From positions 1 through 64,000 of the forward strand of contig JACRIR010000051.1 of the NCBI GenBank assembly GCA_016215705.1: a DNA stretch of 64,000 nucleotides. The letters are read 5' to 3'. The translations under genes and the position numbers were made by a program. Of this stretch, positions 1 to 10,600 are shown piece after piece (the first letter of the stretch is position 1; each line of letters opens with the position of its first letter). The notes beneath the pieces are model-generated. The model searched no databases and had not been told where the DNA came from. It saw only the letters and a list, made by a program, of their open reading frames with translations. The DNA is from Candidatus Poribacteria bacterium (GTDB lineage: Bacteria; Abyssobacteria; SURF-5).

Positions 1-1553
1 GACAGAGGGGTCGCGTCTACACTTTTACAAAGCCCACACGTCTCTTGAAAAGATCTGGAAAACAGAGAGAAAGGCATAGGGGTCAAACCTACACTCATGA
101 CAAAACCAACCGTCTTTCAAAACAACCGGGGCCACATTCATGCTTCAACACAACCCTCTATAACCGTCTTCGTAATGCCAATACGCTCGATTCTTGGCAG
201 TCACAGATTACTACCATACGTCAAATATGTCACCTTCTCGAATTGTCTTCGTGTCTCAATCCTACTTGCGGCACAGAGGGTTGGCGCTGCTTCTTCCGTT
301 TGGCGCCTCAGTTATGTCTTGGTGGCAAAACTCTTTTCTTCTTCTTCGTCTGCGTGCACCTGGATATGATATCCCTTTGTGTCTTGGAGTCTTGGTGGTG
401 AAATGTCTCTTCCTTATCCGCGTTCATCGGCGTTAATCTGCGGTCCCAATGGTCTTTATCCTTGTTTGCTGCATTCGTAACCCATTCGTCTCATTCGTGT
501 TCCAAATTTCGCCCAAAAATTAACAAAAAGTTCGTTGACCGCCATCCCCCCTAGCCGTACACTGTAAATCGGAGGTCGGAGAAGAAAGCTTTTTGCCACG
601 CTCATAAACGAAAGGAACATATGCTGACACACAAGATCACCGGAACAGCGACCCGATCGAAACATGCCCCGACCAATGCGCGGACTGCCCATCAACCTCA
701 AGAGGCTGCTTCCGCCCAATGGCAAAAGAAGGATTCCCCGGTGAACTCTGAGCCCCCTGCACTACTCACGTTGAAAACCGTGAATTCCTGTCTTGATTTC
801 TTTTCCTCTTCTTCCAAGAATCTGCAAAAATCAGCCCGAATCAGCGGGGCATGTCCTCTTTTTCCTTTTCTTGGAATCTGTGTTTGTCCGGGTGCATCCG
901 TGGCTGAGAATGCTCTTTTCCCTCTTCTTTTTCAAAAATCCGCGCAATCTGCGAAATCCGCGGATTCCCTGCTTCTTTTTCTTCTTCGGTCTTGGTTGCG
1001 GCCCCGCCACGCTACCGCTAAAGATAACCGTCATGGCTTTTCCTTGTGCGCTTCGCGCCTCGCGTCCGTGACCCCTTGCGATTTGCATCTTCTTTCAATC
1101 CGCAATCTGAAATCCAAAATCCGAAATCGGACCATTCCAGTCCAAAAATTTATGAAACGAAACACGTTTTCTTGCGTCATTTGCGTCATTTGTGTCATAT
1201 TCCATCAAGAAATCACGCAAACGCATTTATCCATCTATTTCACAACTCTTTGGCGTCGGCCTACTTATGTTTCCCTTTTCGTCTTTGCCCATTCGCCTTT
1301 TGCCTCCCCAATCTTCATCGGGGTCTTGCGTCATGCTTGTGTCATATGCGTCATTTCTCTGCGCAGCAAGAGGTTACAAATGAAAATACATAAATACTCA
1401 ACTCTCTTGAGCTTTTTCTCCCCTTTCTTCGTGGACCTTCGTGGATCAATCTTTGCTTTTGTTCAATCCAAAATCCGCAATCCAAAATCCGAAATCCGCA
1501 ATTCGCCCCCTCCCCCTCGACCGCAAGATGTCGCATTCCGTTTGCCAGTTCTC
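1..1553. other. gene-free spacer rich in phrase-like repeats
   Basis: I see no credible gene here. The stretch is C/T-rich on the plus strand and is built from short recurring phrases: GCGTCATTT-like words around 1175-1200 and 1325-1360, AATCCGCAATCC/AAATCCGAAATC words around 1100-1130 and 1465-1500, CTTCGTGGATC words near 1430-1450, and CGCGTTCATCGGCG words near 420. The long open frame 621-1637 translates to low-complexity Ser/Leu/Phe/Arg text with no family resemblance and is best read as a by-product of this composition. A 40-base block at 761-800 recurs at 6782-6821. Confidence 0.6.
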
Positions 1554-1583
1554 TTGACATACCCCATTATATTGTGCTATCAT
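1554..1583 (+). promoter_or_regulatory. sigma70-type promoter for ftsK
   Basis: TTGACA at 1554-1559 is followed after 18 bases by TATCAT at 1578-1583. Transcription would begin near 1590, about 90 bases before the ftsK ATG at 1683. The spacer between the promoter and the gene is the repeat-like GGAACCAGGAACC text at 1640-1675. Confidence 0.5.
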
Positions 1584-1682
1584 TTTTCATATGTAGAATT
1601 GGCCTTTGGCTCACGAACGGTGGTTCGCTTTTTTTAGTCCTTAACCAGGAACCAGAAACTCGGAACTAGGAACCTCTTTAAT

Positions 1683-3995
1683 ATGCGGGCACTTGCCAAG
1701 TTCAAGTCGAACTGGAGAAATGAGCTGGTTGGGTTCTTGCTTCTGTCACTTGCCGCAATCATTTTCCTCAGTCTCAACTCATATGATCCAATGGACACTC
1801 CCGCGCACACGTCCGCGCCAAATGCCTCCGTCAGCAATACGGTGGGAATGGTTGGCGCATATGTGGCGGAAGCTCTGCTTTTCGCTTTCGGAATATCGGC
1901 CTATTTGCTGCCCGTAGTTCTGCTGATATGGGCATGGAACACCTTCTGGGGCAGGATGGGAAAGGACATATACCTGAAGCTCACGGGCATGGGCGCAATG
2001 TTGCTTTCAGTGAGCGGCCTCTGCCACATGTTCGATGTTTCTGTGCGAGGCAACTATTTCCGTGGCGGCGGCGTCATGGGCCCATATGTTTCATATGTCC
2101 TTGGCGGGCTGTTCGGGGCGGTGGGGGAGAGGGTAGTCGCTTTCACGCTCTTCTTAGTGTCGGTTTTACTTACCACAGAGTTTCTGTTCGTCTCATTTGG
2201 GGTGGCCTTTATCGCAGTGCTGATCGCGGCATCTACAAAGGCTGGGCGCTTCGTGTATGAGGGGATAACCGGCAGCAACGAGTTGCCTGGCGGCGTATCC
2301 GTGGGAACGAAGAAAAGGCCGCCGAAAGTAGTCAAGTCGGCGGAGAAGACCGAGAAAAAGGACGAGCCCGAGCCGGAAGTGGCGCGGCGTGAGGCAATTA
2401 AGATAAATGAGATGAAACGACCTGAGCCATACCATCAGAGCGGGAAAGAAGGTTCACGGGAACAGTCAGGGACCCGCCGCAATGTCCCTCATCCGCCTCG
2501 GAGAACCACGGGCGATTTCGAGTTGCCTCCCATAACACTGCTTGACCCGCCTAAACCCGTAAACGACAAGAATAGGAGGCAGGCGCTCGAAGAGATGTCG
2601 GAATTGCTGGAATCGACGCTTGCCACATTCGACATTGAAGCTCAGGTTGTCGAAATATCGCAGGGGCCGGCGGTCACCCGGTTCGAGCTCAAACTCGCTC
2701 CGGGGATCAAAGTCAATAAGATTCTCGCGCTCTCGGACGATTTGGCCTTGGCGCTCGAGGCCTATCGCGTTCGAATCGAGGCGCCCATACCGGGAAAGGC
2801 CGCAGTCGGCATCGAGGTTCCAAACAAAGCTCGCAGTGAGGTATGTTTGCGCGAAGTGATAGACTCCGAACAGTTTCGCGCTTCGCGCTCGAAACTGACC
2901 ATCGCTCTCGGAAAGACAATTACTGGCGACCCGTTGGCTGCTGACCTTGCCGGAATGCCACATCTCCTCATCGCCGGCGCCACCGGCTCGGGGAAAACGG
3001 TATGCGTCAATTCTCTCATCGCCAGCATACTCTACAACTGCACGCCCGAAGAAGTCCGCTTCATGATGATAGACCCGAAAGTTGTAGAGTTGAGCCCGTA
3101 CAACGGTGTCCCGCATCTGCTTTGGCCCGTGATTACCGACCCCAAAGAAGCGGGGAAGTATTTGAACTGGCTTGTCAGCGAAATGGAAGACAGGTACAAG
3201 ACGTTGGCTCGCGCCGGCGCTCGTAACATCGAATCGTACAATCAGAAACTTGGCGCAGGCGCCGTTCCCCGACCCGTTCAAACAGAACTTTTTGGGGAAG
3301 AACCTCTCGAGCCGCTTCCGTACATCGTGACGGTCATCGATGAGTTGGCGGACCTCATGATGGTTGCGTCGATCGAAGTGGAAGATGCTATCATGCGGCT
3401 GGCGCAACTGGCGCGGGCCGTGGGCATTCATCTCGTGCTGGCCACTCAGAGGCCGTCCGTCGATGTCATAACGGGAGTCATCAAGGCCAATTTCCCGGCT
3501 CGCATTTCGTTCCAGGTATCCTCAAAGGTTGATTCGCGGACTGTCCTCGACATGAACGGGGCGGAGAAGCTTATCGGCAAAGGCGACCTCCTGTATCTGC
3601 CTGCCGGTCTCTCAAAACCCATCCGCGCGCAAGGGGTCTATATCACCGACCCTGAAATAAACCGCATTGTCGAGTTTCTTACGGCGCAGCGCCAGGCGGA
3701 ATATCTTGACCCCGAGGAGGAAGCGCTCGATGAAGTGTGCAACCGCTCGAAGGAGCCCGGCGACCACGATGACGCGCTCTACGACGATGCTGTGCGCCTG
3801 GTCTTGAATTCGGGGCAGGCGTCGATTTCGATGCTTCAGAGACGGCTTCGCGTCGGCTATGCCCGCGCCGCTCGACTCATTGATATGATGGAACTGGACG
3901 GCGTCGTCGGCCCGTCACAAGGAAGCCAGGTGAGAGACATACTTGTCGGGCAGGACTACTTGCGCGCTCATGACGCGCAATGTGAGAATGAATAA
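1683..3995 (+). CDS. ftsK: DNA translocase FtsK/SpoIIIE
   Basis: Membrane-anchored hexameric ATPase that pumps chromosomal DNA through the division septum and activates dimer resolution. The N-terminal ~170 residues contain about four hydrophobic segments; a charged, Pro/Lys/Glu-rich linker covers roughly 205-290. The RecA-like motor has a Walker A motif GATGSGKT near residues 431-438 and a Walker B region VIDELADLMM near 550. The C-terminal ~65 residues (DDAVRLVLNSGQASISMLQRR onward) are the winged-helix gamma domain that reads KOPS orientation sites. At 770 aa this is the usual length for non-enteric FtsK. The ATG start gives the expected RNELVGFLLL membrane entry. It stands alone, with a promoter at 1554-1583, and is followed by a 240-base spacer. 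Confidence 0.95.
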   Translation: MRALAKFKSNWRNELVGFLLLSLAAIIFLSLNSYDPMDTPAHTSAPNASVSNTVGMVGAYVAEALLFAFGISAYLLPVVLLIWAWNTFWGRMGKDIYLKLTGMGAMLLSVSGLCHMFDVSVRGNYFRGGGVMGPYVSYVLGGLFGAVGERVVAFTLFLVSVLLTTEFLFVSFGVAFIAVLIAASTKAGRFVYEGITGSNELPGGVSVGTKKRPPKVVKSAEKTEKKDEPEPEVARREAIKINEMKRPEPYHQSGKEGSREQSGTRRNVPHPPRRTTGDFELPPITLLDPPKPVNDKNRRQALEEMSELLESTLATFDIEAQVVEISQGPAVTRFELKLAPGIKVNKILALSDDLALALEAYRVRIEAPIPGKAAVGIEVPNKARSEVCLREVIDSEQFRASRSKLTIALGKTITGDPLAADLAGMPHLLIAGATGSGKTVCVNSLIASILYNCTPEEVRFMMIDPKVVELSPYNGVPHLLWPVITDPKEAGKYLNWLVSEMEDRYKTLARAGARNIESYNQKLGAGAVPRPVQTELFGEEPLEPLPYIVTVIDELADLMMVASIEVEDAIMRLAQLARAVGIHLVLATQRPSVDVITGVIKANFPARISFQVSSKVDSRTVLDMNGAEKLIGKGDLLYLPAGLSKPIRAQGVYITDPEINRIVEFLTAQRQAEYLDPEEEALDEVCNRSKEPGDHDDALYDDAVRLVLNSGQASISMLQRRLRVGYARAARLIDMMELDGVVGPSQGSQVRDILVGQDYLRAHDAQCENE

Positions 3996-4160
3996 TCTCC
4001 GGCGCTGAGACGTTTTCTCATGGAATCTCTCTTCCCTTTCTCCGGTTTCGCTTTTCCGCCAAAACTTCCATACAGTCGAGACGGTTGGTTGCGTTGCGCA
4101 TTGGCGGGAGTCGTGTCAGGCTATCTCTTGCTCAGGCGCATTCTCAATTTGCGCTCCTTG

Positions 4161-4189
4161 TTGAATTATTCTCGCATCAAGGTTATAGT
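4161..4189 (+). promoter_or_regulatory. sigma70-type promoter for rimO-pgsA-pgpA
   Basis: TTGAAT at 4161-4166, 17-base spacer, TATAGT at 4184-4189. It lies 47 bases before the GTG start of rimO and would drive the rimO-pgsA-pgpA run. Confidence 0.4.
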
Positions 4190-4235
4190 TATATGGGTAT
4201 TTTTGCAATCATGGCAAAAGTGAGATGATGCAGAC

Positions 4236-5567
4236 GTGTCGCTTAAGGTGTGGATCGAGAGCCTGGGATGCTCCAAGAACCAGGTGGACTCCGAAGTAAT
4301 GATGGGGTTCCTGTGTTCCGAGGGATTCGGCTTGGCCGAAAACCCGGAACAGGCGGACCTCATAGTTGTCAACACGTGCGGATTCGTGGAAGCCGCCGCG
4401 CAAGAATCCATTGAGGTTATCTTTGATTTGGCTGGCTTGAAAGAGGCGGGTTCATGCAAGAAATTAATAGTCGCCGGCTGTCTGTTCCAACGCTACGGTG
4501 ACAAACTCCGTCGCGAAATGCCGGAGGTGGATGCCTTCATCGGATGCGGCGAACTGGGGAAGATCAGCGAGGCATGCCGGAGGGCGCTCGGGGCTACGCA
4601 ATTCGCCTTGCGGAGTCAGCCGAGATTTCTTTATGATCACAACACACCGCGAATGCCTCTCAAGTCAGGCTGCTCCGCCTATATCAAGATCGCCGAAGGC
4701 TGCGACAACCGGTGCAGTTATTGCACCATTCCCGGAATTCGCGGCGCCTACCGCAGTCGTTCTACGGACTCGGTTGTCAAGGAAGCCCGCGCCCTTATTC
4801 TGAAAGATATCAAAGAACTGAACGTCATCGCGCAGGACACAACCTACTTCGGCGTTCCCGAGACGGGAAAAGAAGAGTTGACCCGATTGCTGCGCGAGCT
4901 CGACGCAGTTCGAGCGAGGAAATGGATCAGACTCTTGTATGCGCATCCGGGCCGTATCACAAAAGCGGTTGCCCGCGCTATAGCCGACTCGCGCTCGATT
5001 TGCCACTACGTCGACATCCCGATCCAGCACATTAGCGACGACATTCTGAAAAGCATGAAACGCAAAGGAAGTTCTGATGACGTACGCAGGGCTATTGACA
5101 TCCTCCGCGAGGAGGTCACGGACATCGCCCTTCGGACCACGTTGATGGTCGGTTTCCCCGGCGAAACGGACAAACACTTCAACGAATTACTGAAGTTCGT
5201 CATCGAAACGAAGTTTGACAGACTGGGCGTGTTCAAATACTCGCGCGAACCGGGTACTGCCGCGGCGCGCCTGAGGGGCCATACTCCTGAGGAAGTCAAG
5301 GACGAACGCTCTGAGGCGCTTATGCGCGAGCAACTGGCGATATCTCGCAGGCTCAACCGTTCCTTCATCGGCAAAAAAATGGATGTCCTTGTCGAGCGCA
5401 TCGACGATGAAGTTCCGAACAGCCTCATCGCGCGCACTTATCGCGATGCTCCCGAGGTCGACGGATGTGTGCGAATACCATGCAAAGGTTCACCTCCCGT
5501 CGGAGAGTTTGTCCAGATTGAGATAACCGGGTCGCACGACTATGACCTTGAAGGGAAATTACTATGA
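4236..5567 (+). CDS. rimO: ribosomal protein S12 methylthiotransferase RimO
   Basis: Radical SAM enzyme that methylthiolates Asp89 of ribosomal protein S12. The UPF0004 domain carries the three auxiliary-cluster cysteines (C12, C48, C82, in GCSKNQ, NTCGF and AGCLF contexts). The radical SAM core has C156-x3-C160-x2-C163 (GCDNRCSYC). The C-terminal TRAM domain follows from about residue 375. The GCSKNQVDSE signature and 443-aa length favour RimO over MiaB. The GTG start is the only one giving a complete N-terminus; nearby ATGs at 4225 and 4228 are out of frame. Its stop overlaps the pgsA start (ATGA), so the two genes are translationally coupled. Confidence 0.93.
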   Translation: MSLKVWIESLGCSKNQVDSEVMMGFLCSEGFGLAENPEQADLIVVNTCGFVEAAAQESIEVIFDLAGLKEAGSCKKLIVAGCLFQRYGDKLRREMPEVDAFIGCGELGKISEACRRALGATQFALRSQPRFLYDHNTPRMPLKSGCSAYIKIAEGCDNRCSYCTIPGIRGAYRSRSTDSVVKEARALILKDIKELNVIAQDTTYFGVPETGKEELTRLLRELDAVRARKWIRLLYAHPGRITKAVARAIADSRSICHYVDIPIQHISDDILKSMKRKGSSDDVRRAIDILREEVTDIALRTTLMVGFPGETDKHFNELLKFVIETKFDRLGVFKYSREPGTAAARLRGHTPEEVKDERSEALMREQLAISRRLNRSFIGKKMDVLVERIDDEVPNSLIARTYRDAPEVDGCVRIPCKGSPPVGEFVQIEITGSHDYDLEGKLL

Positions 5568-6187
5568 GCTCGATTAACTTACCCAATAAACTGACCCTCT
5601 TACGGGTCGGACTTGTGCCTCTCTTTCTTCTGTTTCTGTCAGTGGACAGCATCTATTCGCATATACTCGCTCTAATCACTTTCGTGGGAGCTGCGATCAC
5701 AGACTACTATGACGGCAAGATCGCGCGCGAGCGTTCGTTGGAGACCGACTTCGGACGGCTTATGGACCCTCTCGCCGACAAGATACTTATCTCCGCCGCA
5801 TTCATATATTTTGTAGGGTCGTATCCGAATATACCCGCTTGGATGGTCACAATCATAATCGCGCGGGAGTTCGCGGTCTCGGGAATCAGGATGCTTGCGG
5901 CCTCGAAAGGAAAAATAGTGGCTGCCGACAAGGCGGGAAAGCTCAAGACCATAAGTCAGTTGACTGTCATCATAGCTATTCTGAATGTAATAGTGTACAA
6001 GAAACTGCTCATCTCGGTGGTTCCATATTGGAACGCTATAGAACATTGGGCAAAAATCGGAATCGATATACTGGTTCTCATCACGCTTATCATGACAGTG
6101 TTCTCGGGATACAACTATCTCCGCTCGAACAGGCATTTGTTCTGGGATTCCCTCAGATCGAATGCCGGCGCCGCTGAGGCGGACTAG
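5564..6187 (+). CDS. pgsA: CDP-diacylglycerol-glycerol-3-phosphate 3-phosphatidyltransferase
   Basis: Integral membrane enzyme making phosphatidylglycerophosphate, the committed step to phosphatidylglycerol and cardiolipin. The CDP-alcohol phosphotransferase motif D-x2-DG-x2-AR-x8-G-x3-D-x3-D is intact (D47, D50, G51, A54, R55, G64, D68, D72). There are about five to six hydrophobic segments, and 207 aa is within the family's usual length. The start overlaps rimO by four bases. The phosphatase for its product (pgpA) follows 11 bases later, giving a two-step PG pathway in one operon. Confidence 0.93.
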   Translation: MSSINLPNKLTLLRVGLVPLFLLFLSVDSIYSHILALITFVGAAITDYYDGKIARERSLETDFGRLMDPLADKILISAAFIYFVGSYPNIPAWMVTIIIAREFAVSGIRMLAASKGKIVAADKAGKLKTISQLTVIIAILNVIVYKKLLISVVPYWNAIEHWAKIGIDILVLITLIMTVFSGYNYLRSNRHLFWDSLRSNAGAAEAD

Positions 6188-6198
6188 GTAAGATCTGC

Positions 6199-6681
6199 AT
6201 GAGCAGTCAAGCATCGAGCGGAAACCATCGAGGATGGAAAGACCATGTAATAGCCGGGTTTGTCTCGGTTCTGTTCTTGGGGTATTCACCGATAGCATCG
6301 GGCACAGTAGGGAGTATCCCGGGTTTAGTGGCCGCGCTGTGGCTGGCTGATAATCCGATAAGCTTGCTCTTTGTAGCCGCAGTCGTTTTCGTATTGGGTG
6401 TCGCTGCTTCCAGCCGCGCGGAAATAATATTCGGCCGCAAAGACCCATCCCAGGTGACAATCGACGAGTTCGTGGGAATGTTGATCGCGTTCCTGGGAAT
6501 CACGATTACATGGCGGTCAGCGGTCGCTGTTTTCCTGCTCTACCGAATATTCGACATTATCAAGCCCGCCCCTGCGCGTCAGTGCGAGCGCCTGAAAGGC
6601 GGCCTCGGAATCATGACAGATGACCTGGTTGCCGGCATTTACGCAAACCTGGTATTTCGTCTGTTTGACCATTTCCTTTGA
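6199..6681 (+). CDS. pgpA: phosphatidylglycerophosphatase A
   Basis: Membrane phosphatase that removes the phosphate from phosphatidylglycerophosphate, completing phosphatidylglycerol synthesis begun by the adjacent pgsA. Family features are the GTVGSIPG loop near residue 35, the acidic DPSQVTIDEFVG segment near residue 82, and DDLVAGIYANL near the C-terminus, with three to four hydrophobic segments. 160 aa is the normal length. The ATG at 6199 follows the pgsA stop at a co-transcribed distance. Confidence 0.9.
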   Translation: MSSQASSGNHRGWKDHVIAGFVSVLFLGYSPIASGTVGSIPGLVAALWLADNPISLLFVAAVVFVLGVAASSRAEIIFGRKDPSQVTIDEFVGMLIAFLGITITWRSAVAVFLLYRIFDIIKPAPARQCERLKGGLGIMTDDLVAGIYANLVFRLFDHFL

Positions 6682-6781
6682 TCGTTTTCATGGCAGGGCA
6701 ATCCCGCCGTTCGCGCAAACGCAGGTGTTTATCCGCCGACAGCATGCCGCATCGTGTCGCCGGACAAACGCCGGTTTCTAT

Positions 6782-6821
6782 ACTACTCACGTTTGAAATC
6801 GTGAATTCTTGTCGTGATTTC
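6782..6821 (+). repeat. 40-base repeat, copy of 761-800
   Basis: The block beginning ACTACTCACG and running through GTGAATTCTTG to TGATTTC matches 761-800 with only a few differences. Neither copy is in a gene. The function is unknown. Confidence 0.6.
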
Positions 6822-6848
6822 GCGCGACATCCTACATGGAAATCACGA

Positions 6849-6917
6849 GGGCGCAATGAATCGCGCCCCTACAAACATAAATCAAGAGATTATGTAGGGG
6901 CGCGATTCATCGCGCCC
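6849..6917. repeat. GTAGGGGC-family inverted repeat
   Basis: Arms at 6849-6872 and 6894-6917 are reverse complements of about 24 bases with one mismatch, separated by a 21-base A-rich loop. The outer ends carry GTAGGGGC/GCCCCTAC. Related palindromes occur at 45693-45720, 45957-45981, 53269-53305 and, degenerate, 59923-59950. Confidence 0.75.
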
Positions 6918-6930
6918 GATATGTGCTGTT

Positions 6931-6957
6931 TGGTTGCGGCTACGCCGCGCTATGGAG
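6931..6957. repeat. GGTTGCGGCTACGCCGCG word, also at 991-1020 and 50331-50360
   Basis: A recurring intergenic phrase of the form GGTTGCGGCTACGCCGCG lies just before pncC. Similar phrases stand at 991-1020 and just before the biotin carrier gene at 50331-50360. It is one of several spacer word families in this genome. Confidence 0.45.
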
Positions 6958-6967
6958 TCTGTCGCTT

Positions 6968-7462
6968 GTGAAACCGGAACAAGAAATAGGAAGGCTGCTC
7001 ACGCAGCGAAAGCTGACTCTCTCGGTCGCCGAATCGTGCACCGGTGGACTCATAGCCCATCGTATTACAAATGTGCCCGGTAGCTCGAACTACTTCGAGA
7101 GAGGCTTTGTCGTCTATAGTAATCGCGCTAAGACAGAGTTGCTCGGAGTCGAGTCGGCTTTGATAACCGCCTCCGGCGCCGTGAGCGAGCATGTAGCTCG
7201 CGCTATGGCCTCGGGCGCAAAGCAATCAGCTCGCACAAGCTTCGGGCTTGCGGCGACCGGCATAGCCGGCCCGATCAGCGACGAATCGAGAAAACCCGTT
7301 GGCCTTGTTTACATCGCAGTCTGCACGCCCGAGGGCGACGTTCGAGTCAGAAAACTCAACCTCAAAGGCACTCGCCTTCATATTAAGAAACAAAGCGCGG
7401 ACGCGGCGCTCAACCTCTTGCTTAGAACGATTCGGGCCCGAAAACGTTCCGATGCGCAGTGA
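6968..7462 (+). CDS. pncC: nicotinamide-nucleotide amidohydrolase (CinA C-terminal domain)
   Basis: Deamidates NMN to nicotinate mononucleotide in pyridine nucleotide recycling. The protein is only the CinA-C domain, 164 aa: VAESCTGGLIAHRIT near residues 19-33, SNRAKTELLGV near 55-65, and AATGIAGP near 97-104 are the hallmark blocks. The N-terminal molybdopterin-binding-like domain of full CinA is absent. I chose the GTG at 6968 because the frame upstream translates an intergenic repeat word (6931-6957). It is separated from pgpA by 286 bases of repeats. Confidence 0.88.
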   Translation: MKPEQEIGRLLTQRKLTLSVAESCTGGLIAHRITNVPGSSNYFERGFVVYSNRAKTELLGVESALITASGAVSEHVARAMASGAKQSARTSFGLAATGIAGPISDESRKPVGLVYIAVCTPEGDVRVRKLNLKGTRLHIKKQSADAALNLLLRTIRARKRSDAQ

Positions 7463-7666
7463 TGCTGCGCTCATCACGTGTTCCCATGAAGTGCTTTCGG
7501 GTCTTAGACTGGACTCGCCCGGAAGAGTGACCATAATAGTTCGGCGCGTTTTGTCATTCTAGCTTTCACGGGAATTACGTCCGGTTGTTCTTGAACACAA
7601 TCCGGTCCGGGACGGACTCGGTTAATCGCAACGACTGACAGGTTTTGAAGGAAGGATAGGATCAAA

Positions 7667-10600
7667 TTGAAACATAGTAATTTCGTTCATCTGCATGTTC
7701 ACACGGAATACAGCCTGCTCGACGGCGCATGCAAGATCGACAATCTGCTCGACCGGGCTTCGGAATACAATATGCCTGCCCTTGCAATCACGGACCATGG
7801 CAACATGTTCGGCGTCATCGATTTCTGCAACGCTGCAAAAAAACGGAACATAAAGCCGATCGTCGGGTCGGAAATGTACGTGGCAAAGGGCAAACGCTCG
7901 GATCGGAAGTCGACGGAAAAGACCAGAGACTATCATCATCTCACACTGCTCGTCATGGACGAGGAGGGATATAAGAACCTCATGTTCTTGTCCGCGGCCA
8001 GCTTCCGTGAAGGATTCTACTACAAACCTCGCATTGATAAAGAAATCTTGAAGGGCCACGCCCGCGGACTATTGGCTCTCAGTGGATGCCTTGAAGGCGA
8101 GCCGGCCAGTTTCCTGTTGCAGGGAAAAAAAGAAAAGGCGCTTGCAGCTGTGAGGGCCTTCCAGGACATATTCGGTCCGGAAAACTATTACCTCGAGCTG
8201 CAGGACAACGGCCTGAATGAACAGAAGACGATCTTCCGGGGAATGATCGAGTTGGCGCGGCAGACGGGCGCCGGCCTGGTGGCGACCAACGACGTGCACT
8301 ATGTGGACAGGGGCGATGCTCTTGCCCAGGACGTGCTCATGTGTATTCAGACCAACACTACAATCAAGGACCCCAACAGGCTCCGGTTCAGCACGCAGGA
8401 ATTCTACCTGAAATCGCCGGAGGAGATGGCAGCCCTCTTTGCCGAAGTCCCTGATGCCATCTCGAACACCTTACAGGTGGCTGAGCGATGCAACTACAAA
8501 TTCGGCCACGCTGAAGCGCATCTTCCTCATTTCGACGTGCCTAAAGGCTACACTGCGGACGGCTACCTGCGCGAGTTGTGCGAGGAAGGTCTGAAACAGC
8601 GTTACCCCCACGTGACGCCTGATATTCGCAAGCGCCTCGACATGGAGATGGAAGTCATCGCCAAGATGGGCTATTCCGGCTATTTCCTTATCGTGTCGGA
8701 TTTCGTCAGGTTTGCGCGTTCCAAAAAAATACCCGTCGGCCCCGGCCGCGGTTCGGCCGCCGGAAGCTTGGCCGCATACCTTCTCGGAATCACAAACCTC
8801 GATCCACTCAAACACGGCCTCCTCTTCGAGCGATTCCTCAACCCCGAACGGGTTACTCTTCCCGACATTGACATCGACTTCTGTTACGAGCGCCGGGGCG
8901 AAATAATCAATTACGTCATCGAGAAATATCATAAGGACAATGTCGCCCAGATAATAACATTCGGCACAATGGCGGCCAAGGCGGCGATTCGTGACGTGGG
9001 GCGCGCTCTCGGGCTCCCCTATGGGAGAGTCGACCAGATAGCCAAGCTCGTGCCGAACGAATTGAACATAACACTTAAAGACGCCATTGCTCGAGTTCCT
9101 GAGATGCAAACGATCATGAAGGAAGACCCTGAAGTGGCTCAATTGCTCGAGATAGCGCAGTCGCTCGAAGGAATTTCGCGGCACACGTCAACGCACGCTG
9201 CCGGCGTTGTCATCTCGCCGAGGCCCATATACGAATTCGCCCCTCTCTACCAAAGCAGCAACGGCGATGTTACCACCCAGTACTCAATGACGAATCTGGA
9301 AGCAATCGGCCTCCTGAAGATGGATTTCCTGGGGCTCAAGACATTAACGGTCATCGATCAAACGTTGCAGATGGTGAAACACCTGCACGGAAAACAGATC
9401 GACATCGACAACCTTCCGCTCGACGATCCGGCCACGTTCAGGCTTCTCAACAATGCCCAGACACTCGGAGTGTTCCAACTTGAAAGTGCGGGCATGCGAG
9501 ACCTCGCGCGGAAAGTCGGCATTGACCGCTTCGATGAGCTTGTCGCCGTCGTGGCCTTGTTCCGACCCGGTCCGATGAATATGTTGCCCGATTACATCAA
9601 GCGCAAACATGGAGAGATACCTATCGAGTATGAGACGCCCGAATTGGAGCCGATCCTGAAAGAGACCTATGGTGTGATGCTGTACCAGGAACAGGTCATG
9701 AAGATAGCCAGTGATCTGGCCGGTTTCTCGCTGAGTGAAGCCGATATCCTGCGCAAGGCCATGGGAAAGAAAGAGCCGGCTATCATGGAGCGCAACCGTG
9801 AAGCGTTTGTGAACGGCGCCCTCCGCAACGGGATCGCGAAAGGTGTGGCGGAAGAGATTTTCAAGAAAATGGCTCAATTCGCAGGCTACGGATTCAATAA
9901 GTCCCATAGCGCGGCCTACGCGCTTATCGCGTATCAAACGGCGTATCTGAAAGCGAATTATCCTATCGAGTACATGGCGGCCTTGCTCAGCAGCGAAATG
10001 GGGAACACGCCAAAGCTGGCGTCGTACATCGAAGAGTGCCGCAAAATGAACATATCGGTGCTGCCACCCGACGTCAATATCAGCCATCTCAGGTTCACGG
10101 TGGCTGAGAACGAAATTCGTTTTGGCCTGGCAGCCGTGAAGAACGTAGGCGAAAACGCAATCAAAGCCATAATCGAGGAAAGGCGCAAGGGCGGACCTTT
10201 TAAATCACTGTTCGATTTCTGTGCGCGCATAGATAGCCACCTTGTGAACAAGCGTGTTATCGAAAGCCTCGTGAAATGCGGGGCCTTTGACACACCTGTC
10301 GCAAAACGGAGCCGGATTTTCGGAGCGATAGACTCAGCCTTGGAACAGGGTCAATCCGTTCAGCACGACAAGGAGATTGGCCAGACACAACTGTTCGATC
10401 TCGCAGCCGCAGAGAGTTCGCCGGCGACCGTCCGCTATCCGGCGGTGGAGGAATGGCCGGACTTCAAGCAACTGAAACATGAAAAGGAAGTGCTCGGCCT
10501 CTTCATTTCCGGGCACCCGCTGGCAAAGTTCGCCGATAGATTGCACTCACTCGCAACGACGGATTCCGTGCGGCTTCCCCAAACCAAAGACGGTGAGGCC

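Noticed and set aside
45-436. Short overlapping frames at the left end
   Set aside because: Three frames overlap in the same low-complexity DNA, with no start signals or recognisable protein features.
1170-1365. GCGTCATTT-type words as a CRISPR array
   Set aside because: Unit length and spacing are irregular, and there are no spacers of constant size or cas genes.
621-1637. 338-codon open frame on the plus strand
   Set aside because: Translation is low-complexity and includes repeat words; no start signal, no family look, and a promoter for ftsK lies inside it.
2466-3431. 321-codon open frame antisense to ftsK
   Set aside because: Shadow of the real gene in a GC-rich frame; no recognisable motif.
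4020-4223. 67-codon frame between ftsK and rimO
   Set aside because: No Shine-Dalgarno, no family look, and it covers the rimO promoter.
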